From Crambe crambe (taxonomy: Eukaryota; Porifera; Demospongiae; Poecilosclerida; Crambeidae), in NCBI GenBank assembly GCA_963924555.1, contig OZ004592.1, positions 992,001 to 1,056,000 of the forward strand: a stretch of 64,000 nucleotides of DNA, read 5' to 3'. The translations under genes and the position numbers were made by a program. This document shows positions 17,828 through 28,933 of the stretch, one piece after another. The stretch's first letter is position 1. Every line of letters begins with the position of its first letter. Under the pieces are notes generated by a model. The model saw only the letters and a program-made list of their open reading frames with translations, was not told where the DNA came from and made no database searches.

Positions 17828-20800
17828 ATGATGAGTTTGAAGGCAATTTGGATTCTCTTGGCATTGACCCTTTCTGGGAAAGTAAACCTAGCTCAGGAAT
17901 CGACATGTCTTCACACCTTCACAATCAGAACGTTGACGACCAGTTCTGCTTGTGAGTTGATCAAATCTGTGAACTACACTTCAATGCAACCATCTGTGTG
18001 GGACTGTGCTGATCTGCAGACAACTCTCAGGACTATATCCAGTCTTGACTTCAGCATCTCTCTCTCCTCTTCCATTTCTGGAGCTCTCTCCAATTGTGTG
18101 TCTGTTGTCGTGCCCCCAGGGCGTCACTTCATCACTGGTCCACTTCACATGGGGAACTCCAGCGTCCAGCTCACTGCTGTCCTCAACAACACAGCTACAA
18201 TATATTGCAACTACGTTGCAGATTCAAACATAAACTACATGCTGTATTTCGACCACTCAGAACTTTTTTCAATGAACAATCTAATCTTGAAAGGTTGTCC
18301 TTTCCCTTTGAGGCTGGACTCAGTCAGAATGGTTAGAATAAGAAACAGTGTTTTCCAGTAAGTTTGCACCTAAAAAACTACGTATGCAAAATACAAGGTG
18401 AAACACAGGATGAATCATTACTGAAGCGAAGCCTGATGTTGATATTAAAGCTGCATCAGCACATTCTTAGTACTAAGATTTATTTTCACCAACTGAGCTA
18501 AACCTTGACCCCATCTAATAATATTCATTAGGCAATGAATACATGTATACATGGTCACATGGGTATGAAGAAGCTCTGGCTTTTTTTTTTCCTTGCAGGA
18601 ATTTTTCTGAAGCTGCATTGGACATCTATAACAGTCCAAATATATCCATAACTGGTTCCACTTTTGTGGATAATGTTGGAACTGGAATCGTTGCAATCCC
18701 ATTCCGAGGTAACACTGGTGCTGTGGCTATTGGATTCAACACGATACAGACTGACATCCCCCACCCTCATTTCAATGTATCACATTGCAACTTCACCAAT
18801 AATAGAGCAACCGCAGAAAACTCATTTAGAACAACAAATCGGGCATTTTTTAGTCGAGTATTCACAGGAAGAGGAGGTGGACTTGGTATATTCATTAATG
18901 AATCCCTCCATAACATCACTGGTGTGATTTCAGATAATGTATTTTTAAATAATTATGCTCGATTGTTCGGAGGCGGATTATACATAGTGATATTTGGTGA
19001 AAGGACTCAGAACTTCATGCTTGTGGAGAGGAGCATCTTTGACAATAATGTTGCCAGAAGTGGTGCAGGAGGTTTGCTCATGACGTTCTTCTCCACTGGT
19101 CTGCTGGGAGCCCCCCACACTACAAATGTCACAGATTGCTCCTTTTCTGGAAATTCAGGAGAATCAGGCGGGGCAGTTTTAGCTTATCTAGCTTATGAAG
19201 GTATGAGGATGGTAGGATCATTTTTGGTTGGTTGTTTTTAAGTTGTTGTTGTCACTGTTGTTCTTGTTCTTGTTGTTATTGTTTTGTTTTAGCTTCTAGT
19301 GTAGGTGATTTTATCAGTGGCTCATAACCGTATTCTGGATTTACCTCTTGCAGTCTTTGGTGTGAGTTTTTTCAAGTTGGAGAGATGCAACTTTTCCAGC
19401 AACCGTGGTGTGGGGTCTGTGAATGACTATGGCTCTGCTCTAGGAGTTTGGTTGGTCAATAACATTAGAGAAAAAGCGTCCCTGCCTCAATACCAAATAG
19501 TGGACTGGTGAGTGAGCATGTCTCTCTGTGTGTTGTCTGTCCAGGTATGTAGTCACATGACTTATGTTGTGAAGCGGTGAAGTATTATGGAGCACTTTCA
19601 CTTCCTATCTAATTACAATGTAAATACAGGGGTGTATCCACAGAATTTTGAGTGGTCCAGTGTGCTTGTACAGGATAGGCATGCCCACTTTTTTGATCAG
19701 TAAAGTTATGCTAGTGTGAATTTTGCAAAATGTGTTTTGTATAAAAGTACTGGACCAACCGGAGTGGTGGATACACCCCTAAAATAGCCAAGAAGAAAGT
19801 GGTATCTCCTGTTCCATAATGCACCCATCTCCTCTGAACTTGCAGCATATTTGATGGAAATGTTGGTTTGAATGGAATAGTAAGCATTGGATATGCTCCA
19901 TTTGGCTTCTATGGAAGGAACATATTCAGAAATAATAGAGGCACAGGTTCACTCAGGGTATGTTTGTATTGCTATGGGGAGATTCCTGTCATTAATTGGT
20001 GTTATTGCCTTTTTAAAAAAAAAAAGATTATTGGTTCCTTGGTGGATATTAATGGTTACATGGAGTTTACGGGAAACAGTGCCAACACTACGACTTCTTT
20101 TGAAATGCTCTCCTTTGGACAAATGCGATTTCACTCAAATCTCCTGATGAACTTCACTGGCAACACTGGAAGGTGAAGCTAAAAATTCCAGCATTTATAA
20201 CAATATTAAAACTTAATGTATAGATTTGGTGCAAGTATATCTTCAAGTGGTACAAAATCTGCCTTTAGCTTTCAGAACTTGGCCTTCAATCCCCAGTGCT
20301 TCATTCTCCATGAAAACCCCATGCTACCACCTTCTGAATGGAACAATGTGAGGACTCTCTTACAATTACCAACAATGTACAACTACATGCTTTTACCTTT
20401 GATCTCCTATTAAATTTCTTAGTATAGTCTGGCCTGTATAATCTCCTTGTTTATCTTCTGGGCTGATTAATTTCTATGATGTATTTGACTTCCACTGATT
20501 CAGTTTAATAATTTAATATCTACTCCTCTATATTTGGGCTGATTAATTTCTTTGATGTGTTTGACTTCCACTGATTCAGTTTAATATCGACTCCTCTATA
20601 TTTGTAGATATCTGTGACATTTCGTAAGAATGTGGCAGTGTTGGCATCTTCTCTCTACTTGTCAACTCTTGCCTCTTGCACTTGGTTCTCTCAGGACTAT
20701 CCCTTCTTTAATCGCTCTTATATCCTTGACTGGCCACTATGGGACTTTGGGTTCGTTTATATAATAATAGTGAAAAATGATCACCATAATTACAATATGC

Positions 20801-23800
20801 ATGCATGCATGTTGTACTTATTGCAGGAATGATAGCAAAAACACAGGCTATGCAGATCCCTATGCAGTCAAGTATCATGTAGAAACAGCTGCCCAAGTCA
20901 TTCAAACAGCCAAGAAGCAGGTGAAAAGCTCATTGCAATCTTTGATACTTACATATGTAGTGGAACTTCTCAATGCTAGCTCTGTGTGTGGACAGGATTT
21001 GTACCGTTGTGGTTTTTTCATAGTATACTTTATTGGCACAACTACCAGTAGCTATCTGGTTTGTGGTCTGTTTGTTTAGGTTTCTGCTTGGCCGGGACTG
21101 AAGTTCAATGTGTCTCTGACTGGTTGGGACGAATTCAGGAACCCGACGACTGTCAGTGCACGCTTCCTCTTCACCGGAAGCCAAGACAATGTGTGACAAT
21201 ATCTCTATCAGATATCCTCACTGGATTGAAACTTAGCTCTTATCATTGCAGAAAGATGTCACCGTTGTTTTCCACCCTGAAGCTGTGGTTGTTGACTCTG
21301 GCGGTGAAAATGGGACCCTGAGTGCTCATTTTCCTGTGGTGTATTCTGTATCAAGTGCAGAAGCTCTTCTATCCAGTGGACCTATTGGGACAGTAGACAT
21401 CAGTGCAGTGTTTGAAAACATTGAGGTAGTTAGCTATGTCTGCCAGTCATCCATACCTTCTCCATTATCAACTAACTTCTTCCTTGTCATCTATTATACC
21501 TTCTCCTTATGCCTTTTCCCTAGTCATCTATATATCTATATACCTTATCCCCAGTTATCTACCTTCTTCCCTCTTCTCCCTGTCAAATGATCTTATGTGT
21601 TTACATACTCTATAGATTGTGGGGGACACGTTCGCCCTCTATGCCAATCTCTGTCCTGGAGGATATGAACTATCCTCGTCTCCTTTGCAGTGTCGTTGCA
21701 AGGAGCAAGTTGTTGAAGTACTCAGCTGTGAGCCTGATCAAGACTCCATCATAATCCAAGTATGACTTTCATACGAGCTAGTGGTTCCTTTATATTAAGC
21801 CCCTTCTGACTCTTCTGCTCAGATCATATCGATGAGTTATAATTACAATTCTGAACCTATTATTAATTGATTGGTAATTAATTGATCCTAGGAATAGAAG
21901 ATAGATTCCTCTCACTAATAACTCTGATTTTTTTTCCAGCGAGGTCACTGGGTCTCTACCTTCCCATCCAATTCCTCCCACAGGCATGTCATGACCTTCT
22001 ACACCTGTCCAGCAGGATATTGCCGCTGCATGCAAAACAGCAGCTTTGGGGAAGAAAACTGTGTCTTCATGTACATCAACACAAATCCCGATGCTCAATG
22101 TGCCTGCAGGAGACATGGTGAGTGGAACCTGTGGTGGAGATTCCTTAAGAGGAAAAAAAAACATCATACCTGGATTAATGATGACACACTCTAAGTCCAT
22201 CTTTATTGAGATATTTACAGTTTGAATTTATTGAAGGTTCCCACTTTAGTAGAGTGGCTTAGCACCAAAAAGGGGGGGGGGGGGGGGGGGGGGGGGGTTG
22301 TGCACTTTCTGATAAAAGCATGAAATTTGGTACATAGTTTTTACATATCATAAGGGTCATTTTCAGATAGGGAGCCATCTTGAATTTGACCTCTGGTGAC
22401 CTCTAGACGTCAATTAACTTTGGAAACCACAACCTCCCATTTATACACTTGGATTAACTATCAAGTGTAAGGTATCAGAACAAAGCTGACACTTTAAGGA
22501 GTAATATGGGACTGGAATCATGCCCATATCTCATTCCATTCCAAAGTTAATTGTGACAGGTTATTGATAAACTGTGTCAGTTCATTAGCTACTGGCAATC
22601 TCTACAACAGGAGCAGAGAGCGGTGCACAAGGGCAGCCTTCACACACTTGCACCATCTAGTACAGCCTCCACAATGGATCAATTCATAGCATGCCTATAA
22701 TGCTTCTGAAAGAGTGGTCCACAGTGGTTCCTAACTCCTTCCTCCATCCCCAGTCTGCTGGATTGGGAAGTCCCTCTGTTGGGCAAATAGAGCCTTCTTC
22801 CAGTAGTTAGACTGATAAGCAGCTTGTTTTATGTGCTGCATTAGGCTCCTAGATTTTGTGCAAAATGCAATACCATGGAGATGGGGATCACTGTCACTTT
22901 TGTGGTGATATTTGGTCTCAAGACCAATCATCCCCAGGTGCAAATGCAAGCTTAGCCAACAGAGCAGTATCCATTGCACATCTCTCATCAATATTGTAGG
23001 TAGAAGCATTGTGAAGACCTGCAGATCCTTACAGAGGAAACATTTGGCCTCCTTGAGGTCAACTCTTACTTTATTGAAAGTGTTTGCACAGGTACTGGTG
23101 TACCAACTTTTTTTTCAAGATTTTTTCTGCAGTTATTCCAATTTTGTTTGGTTGAACTTCAACCGATTTATGCTAGCCAGCATGATGTCTTATCAATGTT
23201 GCCTCTATGCTACCCCAGAGCTGGAGCCAGCTTGGCTACCATCTGGGGGGAAGTCCTCCAGTAAAATTTAAAGTTATTGATTCGATTTCAATCTGGTATG
23301 ATCTAGGCAATGCCATGGACTAACTTATAAGATATTACTAAACAAATAAAAAAATCTGAATGGTGGTATGGCCATGGCCGTACCAGCCGCAGCAGTGCCT
23401 CCGGCCGTGCATCCCATTCATCAAGTCGTTCAATGTCAATGTTCATTGGCATGTATCCAAGACTTAATTGATGACTAGAGGTCACCAGGGGTCAATTTCA
23501 AGAGGGCTCCCTATCTGAAAATAACCTTTCTGATGTGTAATAACTATGTACCAAAATTCATGCTTTTATCAAAAAGTGCACAAAAAATTGCTAAACCGCT
23601 GTATGGAATGCAATAGCAATAACAAAAGTGTTGGTGCGTCAGTGGCTGTTTTCAGTTTCAGCTTGTGACTTCTCAAAGTTGATTATTTCTTTAATTAAGA
23701 AGATGTGTTTTCATTATTATTAAGGGTTATTGTGTGGAGAGTGCGAAGAAGGATATGGTGTGAGTGCACTGCTGGACAGATGTGTCAGTTGTCATGACGC

Positions 23801-23982
23801 TAATGGACTCCTGATACTATTGCTAAGTGAGCATCATTACATAATGCCATGCCTACTGGGTAGGCTGTGTAATGGTTTGTTTACATGATGCAGTCATAGT
23901 TGATGGTGTGGTGCTGGTTGTACTGGTTCTCATTGACAGGAAACTGCCAGCTGCATTGTATTCATTCACCTTTTACATTCAG

Positions 23983-24017
<35 letters not shown>

Positions 24018-25928
24018 TACGGTATTACCATAGCTACTGTAGTAGGCCATGCAACTTTCCCACTGCAGCTGCAGTGGGTTAGCGGTTCTTTTAAACTACT
24101 GATCTGAATTTGCATTTGTAGGTTGTGCCTCATATTTCTCTTTATTTTCCTGAAACATTTGAAGTGGTTGGACAATATGTAAGCATCATAATAGCTGTGT
24201 ACTTACCACTTAGAAGTCCATTTTTAAAAAGATCTTTTCTTCATCTTCAGCTCTACTACTTGGGCAGTGTTCTTGGCTTCTATTTCCCATACGATTTCTG
24301 TCTCTTTGAAAGATTGAACCCCTTGGTGTCGTACTTCATCAGATTCATACCACTGCTGTTGGCTGTAGTAATAATGCCTGCAACTATTTTGCTAAGGTGG
24401 GGGGGAAAAGACAAGATGTGTGTCCTTGATGTGATAGCAATACCTGTGTGTGTATTTCTCCTTACTCAGGCAGTTAAAGTGGAAAAGGAAGTTGAAATAT
24501 CGAGGTTTGTGGTTGGTGGTTCTCCTTCTCTATAGTCATGCAGTACACACTTCAATGTCTATACTTCGTTGTCCTCTTATCACAGACAAAACTGGAGAAG
24601 CAAAGCCGGTAACTAATGTCACAAGTATGTATGCAAGCATGGAACTCTTTGGTCATTATTTACAGAGATGGTTTGTAAGTGGGAACACAGTGTGCTTCAC
24701 AGGTGGCCACGTTCCTCTCGCTCTCCTGGCCATCGCTGTTCTGGTGGTGTGTGTGGCTCTTGTTCCTCTTGCTGGCATTGTGGCACTTCACAACAATCTC
24801 CCACAAGTACAATTTCTATGATTAACCAATCTGTGCATGCAACTAATGATCTTCTCACTCTCAGAGGTTACGCTGGCTGCTACGAGATGTGCACCTGCCA
24901 TTAACTGAGAACTTTAGAGAAGGATTCAAATGGTGGTCTGCCATTGAGCTGAGCAGAAGGTTCATCTTTATCTTGTTTATCACCATATTCCCAAGAGAAC
25001 AGGTATCGGTAGTGTGTAAAAATTGAAGCTTTCTGGCTACAGATGTCTTTTTTACATCTTTCTAGGTTGTCATCTTACTCATTCTGTGCATCATACTTAT
25101 AACATATGGCTACATCCAGCCCTACAAGTCCCGCAAATCAAATGTCCTTGAGCTAATCGTGGACCTCAATTTCCTATTCCTCCTTCTACTAGTCTCGTCC
25201 CAAATACTAGAACCATACTATAGACTGCCTCCAGTCACGAACAGAAGAGCTTCCGATACGTGTGGCAATACTGGAAGGGGCATTGCTCAAGTGACGTGGT
25301 TCTTGATGCCGTTCTACTACTTCCCCGTTGTGCTGTTAGTGGGAGTGTGCACTGCATACTTCATACTCTTGTGCAGGTACACTATGCTGTTAGTGGTAGC
25401 AGTCCACCACTTTTAAAAACAGTGGCCCCAATTTTCCAAGTGTATGAATGTATACTACAGTATATTAATGGTAATAGTCTGTTGTTTTTTCGTTTCGTTT
25501 CGTTTTGTTTTGTTTCTTGTTGTTGTTGTTTTGCCATCCCTGAGTCATCTCCAGTGGGTATTTATTCTCACATAGCCAGACCCAATTCTTTCTTTGGGTC
25601 TGGCTACGCTAGAAGGCAACATTCCTTCACCCACTTCATTATAAGTGGGCGATGGCTAGGGGAGGGCATCATCTATTGATATTGTATATACTGTAGGACC
25701 AAGTATTTATCTCGAAAACATGAGATAGGGGACAAGGATGATGAAGAGGAGCCCTCCTTTAATTACGTCTCTCCTGATGTCACCACACAAGTTATTGAAC
25801 TGAGTATGTTGAGCGAGTCAAGACCAGCTGTCAACCAAACCTTGAAGAAGAAGAAGAAAAGCTCAAAATTGAAAAGGAATAAGTCACTTTTCTCTTCCAA
25901 TTCATTGACTAGTAACAGTTTCCTATAG
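17828..25928 (+). CDS. Beta-helix / cysteine-rich / multi-TM receptor-like protein 2, about 20 exons
   Basis: ATG at 17828 starts a signal peptide (MMSLKAIWILLALTLSGKVN). Exons with agreeing phases: 17828-18357, 18599-19200, 19354-19507, 19846-19957, 20027-20172, 20224-20347, 20608-20750, 20827-20920, 21080-21190, 21252-21425, 21616-21759, 21940-22117, 23725-23826, 23894-23982, 24122-24178, 24250-24395, then about four to five more to the stop at 25926-25928. The ectodomain shows beta-helix strings (CSFSGNSGESGGAVLA), then Cys-rich exons (CPGGYELSSSPLQCRC) and LLCGECEEGYGVSALLDRC, matching LCGGC/LCGEC in the two sister genes. The membrane part includes SAIELSRRFIFILFITIF and YGYIQPYKSRKSNVLELIVD. 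The cytoplasmic tail is acidic, then basic (LKKKKKSSKLKRNKSLF). The exon at 20027 follows a run of A rather than pyrimidines, an odd acceptor. The 1607-base intron 22118-23724 holds a transposon. Ligand and function are unknown. Confidence 0.85.
20459..20603. repeat. Tandem duplication of about 70 bases ending at a splice acceptor
   Basis: Two adjacent copies share GGGCTGATTAATTTCT, GACTTCCACTGATTCAGTTT and ACTCCTCTATATTTG. The second copy supplies the branch/pyrimidine region just upstream of the acceptor for the exon at 20608, so the duplicated region is a splice-acceptor region. Confidence 0.85.
22254..23611. mobile_element. DNA-transposon-like element with long terminal inverted repeats
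   Basis: Both ends carry inverted repeats of about 150 bases: the left end from about 22254 and the reverse complement from 23611 leftwards share TTGTGCACTTT-TGATAAAAGC, TTTGGTACATAGTT, TTTTCAGATAGGGAGCC and CTGGTGACCTCTAG. A poly-G run (22272-22297) interrupts the left arm. The interior of about 1.1 kb has only a short minus-strand open stretch (about 22735-23005) with no motif I can assign, so the element is non-autonomous or a transposase remnant. It sits in the intron before the LCGEC exon of receptor 2. The superfamily is not assigned. Confidence 0.7.
25573..25606. repeat. Perfect 11-bp hairpin in a receptor 2 intron
   Basis: TAGCCAGACCC and GGGTCTGGCTA are separated by 12 bases. The core GTCTGG resembles the GAGTCTGGCC arms flanking the MITE near 17200, so it may be a fragment of a related element. 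It follows a CGTTT/TGTTTT/TTG low-complexity run at 25485-25530. Confidence 0.55.
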
Positions 25929-26068
25929 TTCATCATTATTAGACTATTGCATTGACCATCCTTTACCACCCAGCAAATTAAACTCGCGCGCGAATTATAA
26001 TTATTTTGGGTGTGGTTCTGCTGATGAAGCAGATTTGTCTCTGATCGAGTACTACATCGTCGGTAAAA

Positions 26069-28746
26069 ATGAAGTGCTCCAGTAAATACTGTGCTCTAAT
26101 TCTTGTTGTTATCTTGATGATGATCATGACTATAGCAACATTTGCAGGCACACTTGGTCTTGGTAAGTTTATGGCAATGATTATGTTAATAAGTACTCTG
26201 CTTCATCTCTGCAGCCATTGTTGGGATAATAAAGGCTGATGAAGATAATGTCTGCAGTACCTCGAACAAGACAGTTAACTGTTTACCACAGATGACACTC
26301 CTCACATCTTCCTCAAATGGGACACCCTCCACTGAGAATCAGCGAAGGATCATAGATGGGGAGGATGAGAATGAGTTTGCTTACTGGCTTGCTGGTGCTA
26401 CTGGTTGTGGCGTGTTGTTTGCTATTTTTGCTACGTTCAGTCTGTGGGCACTGGAGGAGGCAGTTTGCAGTAGTAGGGTGTGAGTGGGTTAAGAAGCATA
26501 AGATAATGACTCTAGTTTGCTGCAGTTATCAATCTAGCTACCCAGTCACTATCTAATAATCAACCTAACTATACCCCAAACTTTAATTGAACACTCTTCA
26601 CTCTGTATTCTTGGCCTTACAGGTAATATTTTGTGTGTTCTATTGAATTTTGTACTCAGTGATGGACGTAAACCTCAAGCTGAGGAGACAGAACTGGAAA
26701 GAATGGGTGAGAGTGCTACTTGTGATGAAGAAGAGACTGAGACGGAACCAACACCACCGGTAATGTTGATCATAACTCCTAAACAGGCTTTTTTTGATGA
26801 AATTATCCCAAACTTCTAATGTTCTGCACTATCTCCACATCTAAAAAATCTATTGCTAAATGTATATTATGAAGAAATGAAGAACTCTCAGGTGGTGTGT
26901 ATAGATTGAAAGACCTTTAGCCAAGGTGCAATCAAGACATCAAAGCCACTAACACAAACCACTAGTGTATTTATATGTAGAGTGCTTGCATTTTAAGACA
27001 GCATACCAAACCAAGATCATGCCACTGAGTTTTGTGTGCACATGCTCTAGTTATTAGTTTGGGCAAAAGAATCTATGGTTTTAGGCCCTTCCAATGATTG
27101 AAAAGCACTACTGATTCATTGATGCTGTGCTCACCATACACAAATTCCTTATTGCTCACTATGTTAGAGGTGCTGTAGCAAAGTTTCCTTACAATTATGA
27201 AATTATGCTAGCTCTTTTGCAAATTGTGTAGCTGACTTCTTTGAATTGAGAAACATGTTATCATGCTCCATGCACTTTCCTTCAGATGTGTACAGAGGAT
27301 CAATTTTAGATAGTCCTTGCTATGCTCCGACTCTAAATTAATACTGACCAATCAGATTTCTCTATTCTACCACACAATAAACCCGAGACTCTCACTATTC
27401 TCTCCTGCCATCTTAGATTGATGACACGATTGATGACCATGATGTCAGTAGTCGCACTAAAGCTCCCCTACGGAAACTCGACTGCTGCTCCATATTCGTG
27501 CTTTTCTTCGGTTGTCTCACTGCTACCTTATCACTGCTCACAAGTAAGTGTACAGAGCCACAGTGCAATCTCCCAATCAGGAATTCCTTTCCCACATACA
27601 CAAAAAATCAAGCAGCTGCTAATTAATCCAATGGGAAAAGACATCCATTACTTAAAGCTAATGAGGTTCCAGTCACCAGATAATTGAAGTTGCACTGTAT
27701 TAGCCACCAAATTTGCTTACCTTACGAGTGTTTATTAACATTATCATTATACCCCCCCCCCCCCCCCCCCCCTTCCCTGTCCAGTATTATGGTCCATTGC
27801 TATTGCATTCAATCACGCCCATCGAGTGGTCATAACAGTGAGGCCTTTTGTGCTGGTGGAGCTCTTGGCTGGTGTTGTTTTCCCCGCATTGTTCTTCTCC
27901 TCAGTTGTTGCCATTATGAACGTGTTGGACTTTGTCACTGTGGGTGCTGTAGATGCTCGCAAAGCTCTCCCTCGTTTCCTCCCTTCAGTCCAGATAAAGA
28001 AGGGCGAGAAATACGATTGGTGGATCATTCAAGGCAGTTTTTATTTCTCTCTCAAGCAAAGAAAGAAAGAAGATCGTCCAAACCATGGCTTCTGTTTTAC
28101 TTGCTTTCCTAACACTGCTACTTGGATTCTGGTTGCTATTGTCTTTGTGACAATCAATTTTGCCATCTCTTATTTTTTCGATGTCGCCATTGATACTCAA
28201 AGAAGTGTCACATCCTGCAATGATCCCCTCATAGACCGAGACTTCAGCTGCTTCAATCGTAGCACTCTAAATTTCGTGGACTGCATCAATGACACTCAAG
28301 TGGAACTAATACACTGCTTCAAGTTTTACAGGTTTGGTGTTGAAGTTGATTTAATCTCTGCATTCGCTAAAACTTATGCTATCTATCTTTTTGCTACTAC
28401 TATCTTTGGTCATACCTTCCTCGTAATGAAAGTCCTCACTCATGTGTCTAAACAGCGTTTTTGGGGTGTCTTGTTCATAGTTGCTGGGGTGATATTACTG
28501 TTTGGGTTTGTTGGTGTTATTATTCTGTGGCTCACAGACTACATCTCTGCAATTACACCAGAGTTATCGCGAGTGAATATCATCAATCTAGCTCAGTTTG
28601 TAATGGTGGCCATGTTTGTGCTGCTCGTGGGTCTCTTGATCTTTAGTGGACACTGGAAGGAGTCGAAGCCAAAGCCAAAGTCGACAAAAGGGACAGAACA
28701 AGAGAAGACAAAAGGGACAGAACAAGAGAAGAAAAAAACTCAGTAG
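26069..28746 (+). CDS. Unrecognised 515-aa multi-TM protein, 5 exons
   Basis: Exons 26069-26162, 26215-26479, 26660-26759, 27417-27543 and 27785-28746 keep phase and give 515 aa. Residues 8-31 are a hydrophobic segment (LILVVILMMIMTIATFAG) that could be a signal anchor. Further membrane segments lie near WLAGATGCGVLFAIFATFSL, CCSIFVLFFGCLTATLSLL and VLVELLAGVVFPALFFSSVV. The last exon adds a Cys-containing loop (SCNDPLIDRDFSCFNRSTL) and three more spans. The loop between spans 2 and 3 is very acidic (DEEETETEPTPP). The tail is Lys-rich, with TKGTEQEK repeated twice. It shares no obvious motif with the flanking receptors. The family is unknown. The second exon's donor was placed at 26479 (GT|GTGAGT) because only that keeps the next exon open. 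Confidence 0.75.
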
Positions 28747-28933
28747 GAGACTGTCCTAGAGTTCTGCTTCATTATGAGTATAATTATTAATGATAGATGG
28801 GCCCATGGTGGGCCATATGGGCCAGCAAGTTTTCGTGCGCATGCTCCGATCAACGGGGGAGGGGCTTTGGTGGGCATTAATATGAAAACTTTAGCAAACA
28901 CCGGTGCACCAGAGTCGTGGTTATAAAGCCACC

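Noticed and set aside
22735-23005. Minus-strand open frame of about 90 codons inside the long-TIR element
   Set aside because: No motif of any transposase I recognise and no neighbouring exons; kept only as a note within the element.
28904-28933. In-frame upstream extension of receptor 3
   Set aside because: It has no ATG (begins GTG); the ATG at 28934 has an ideal Kozak context and a signal peptide.
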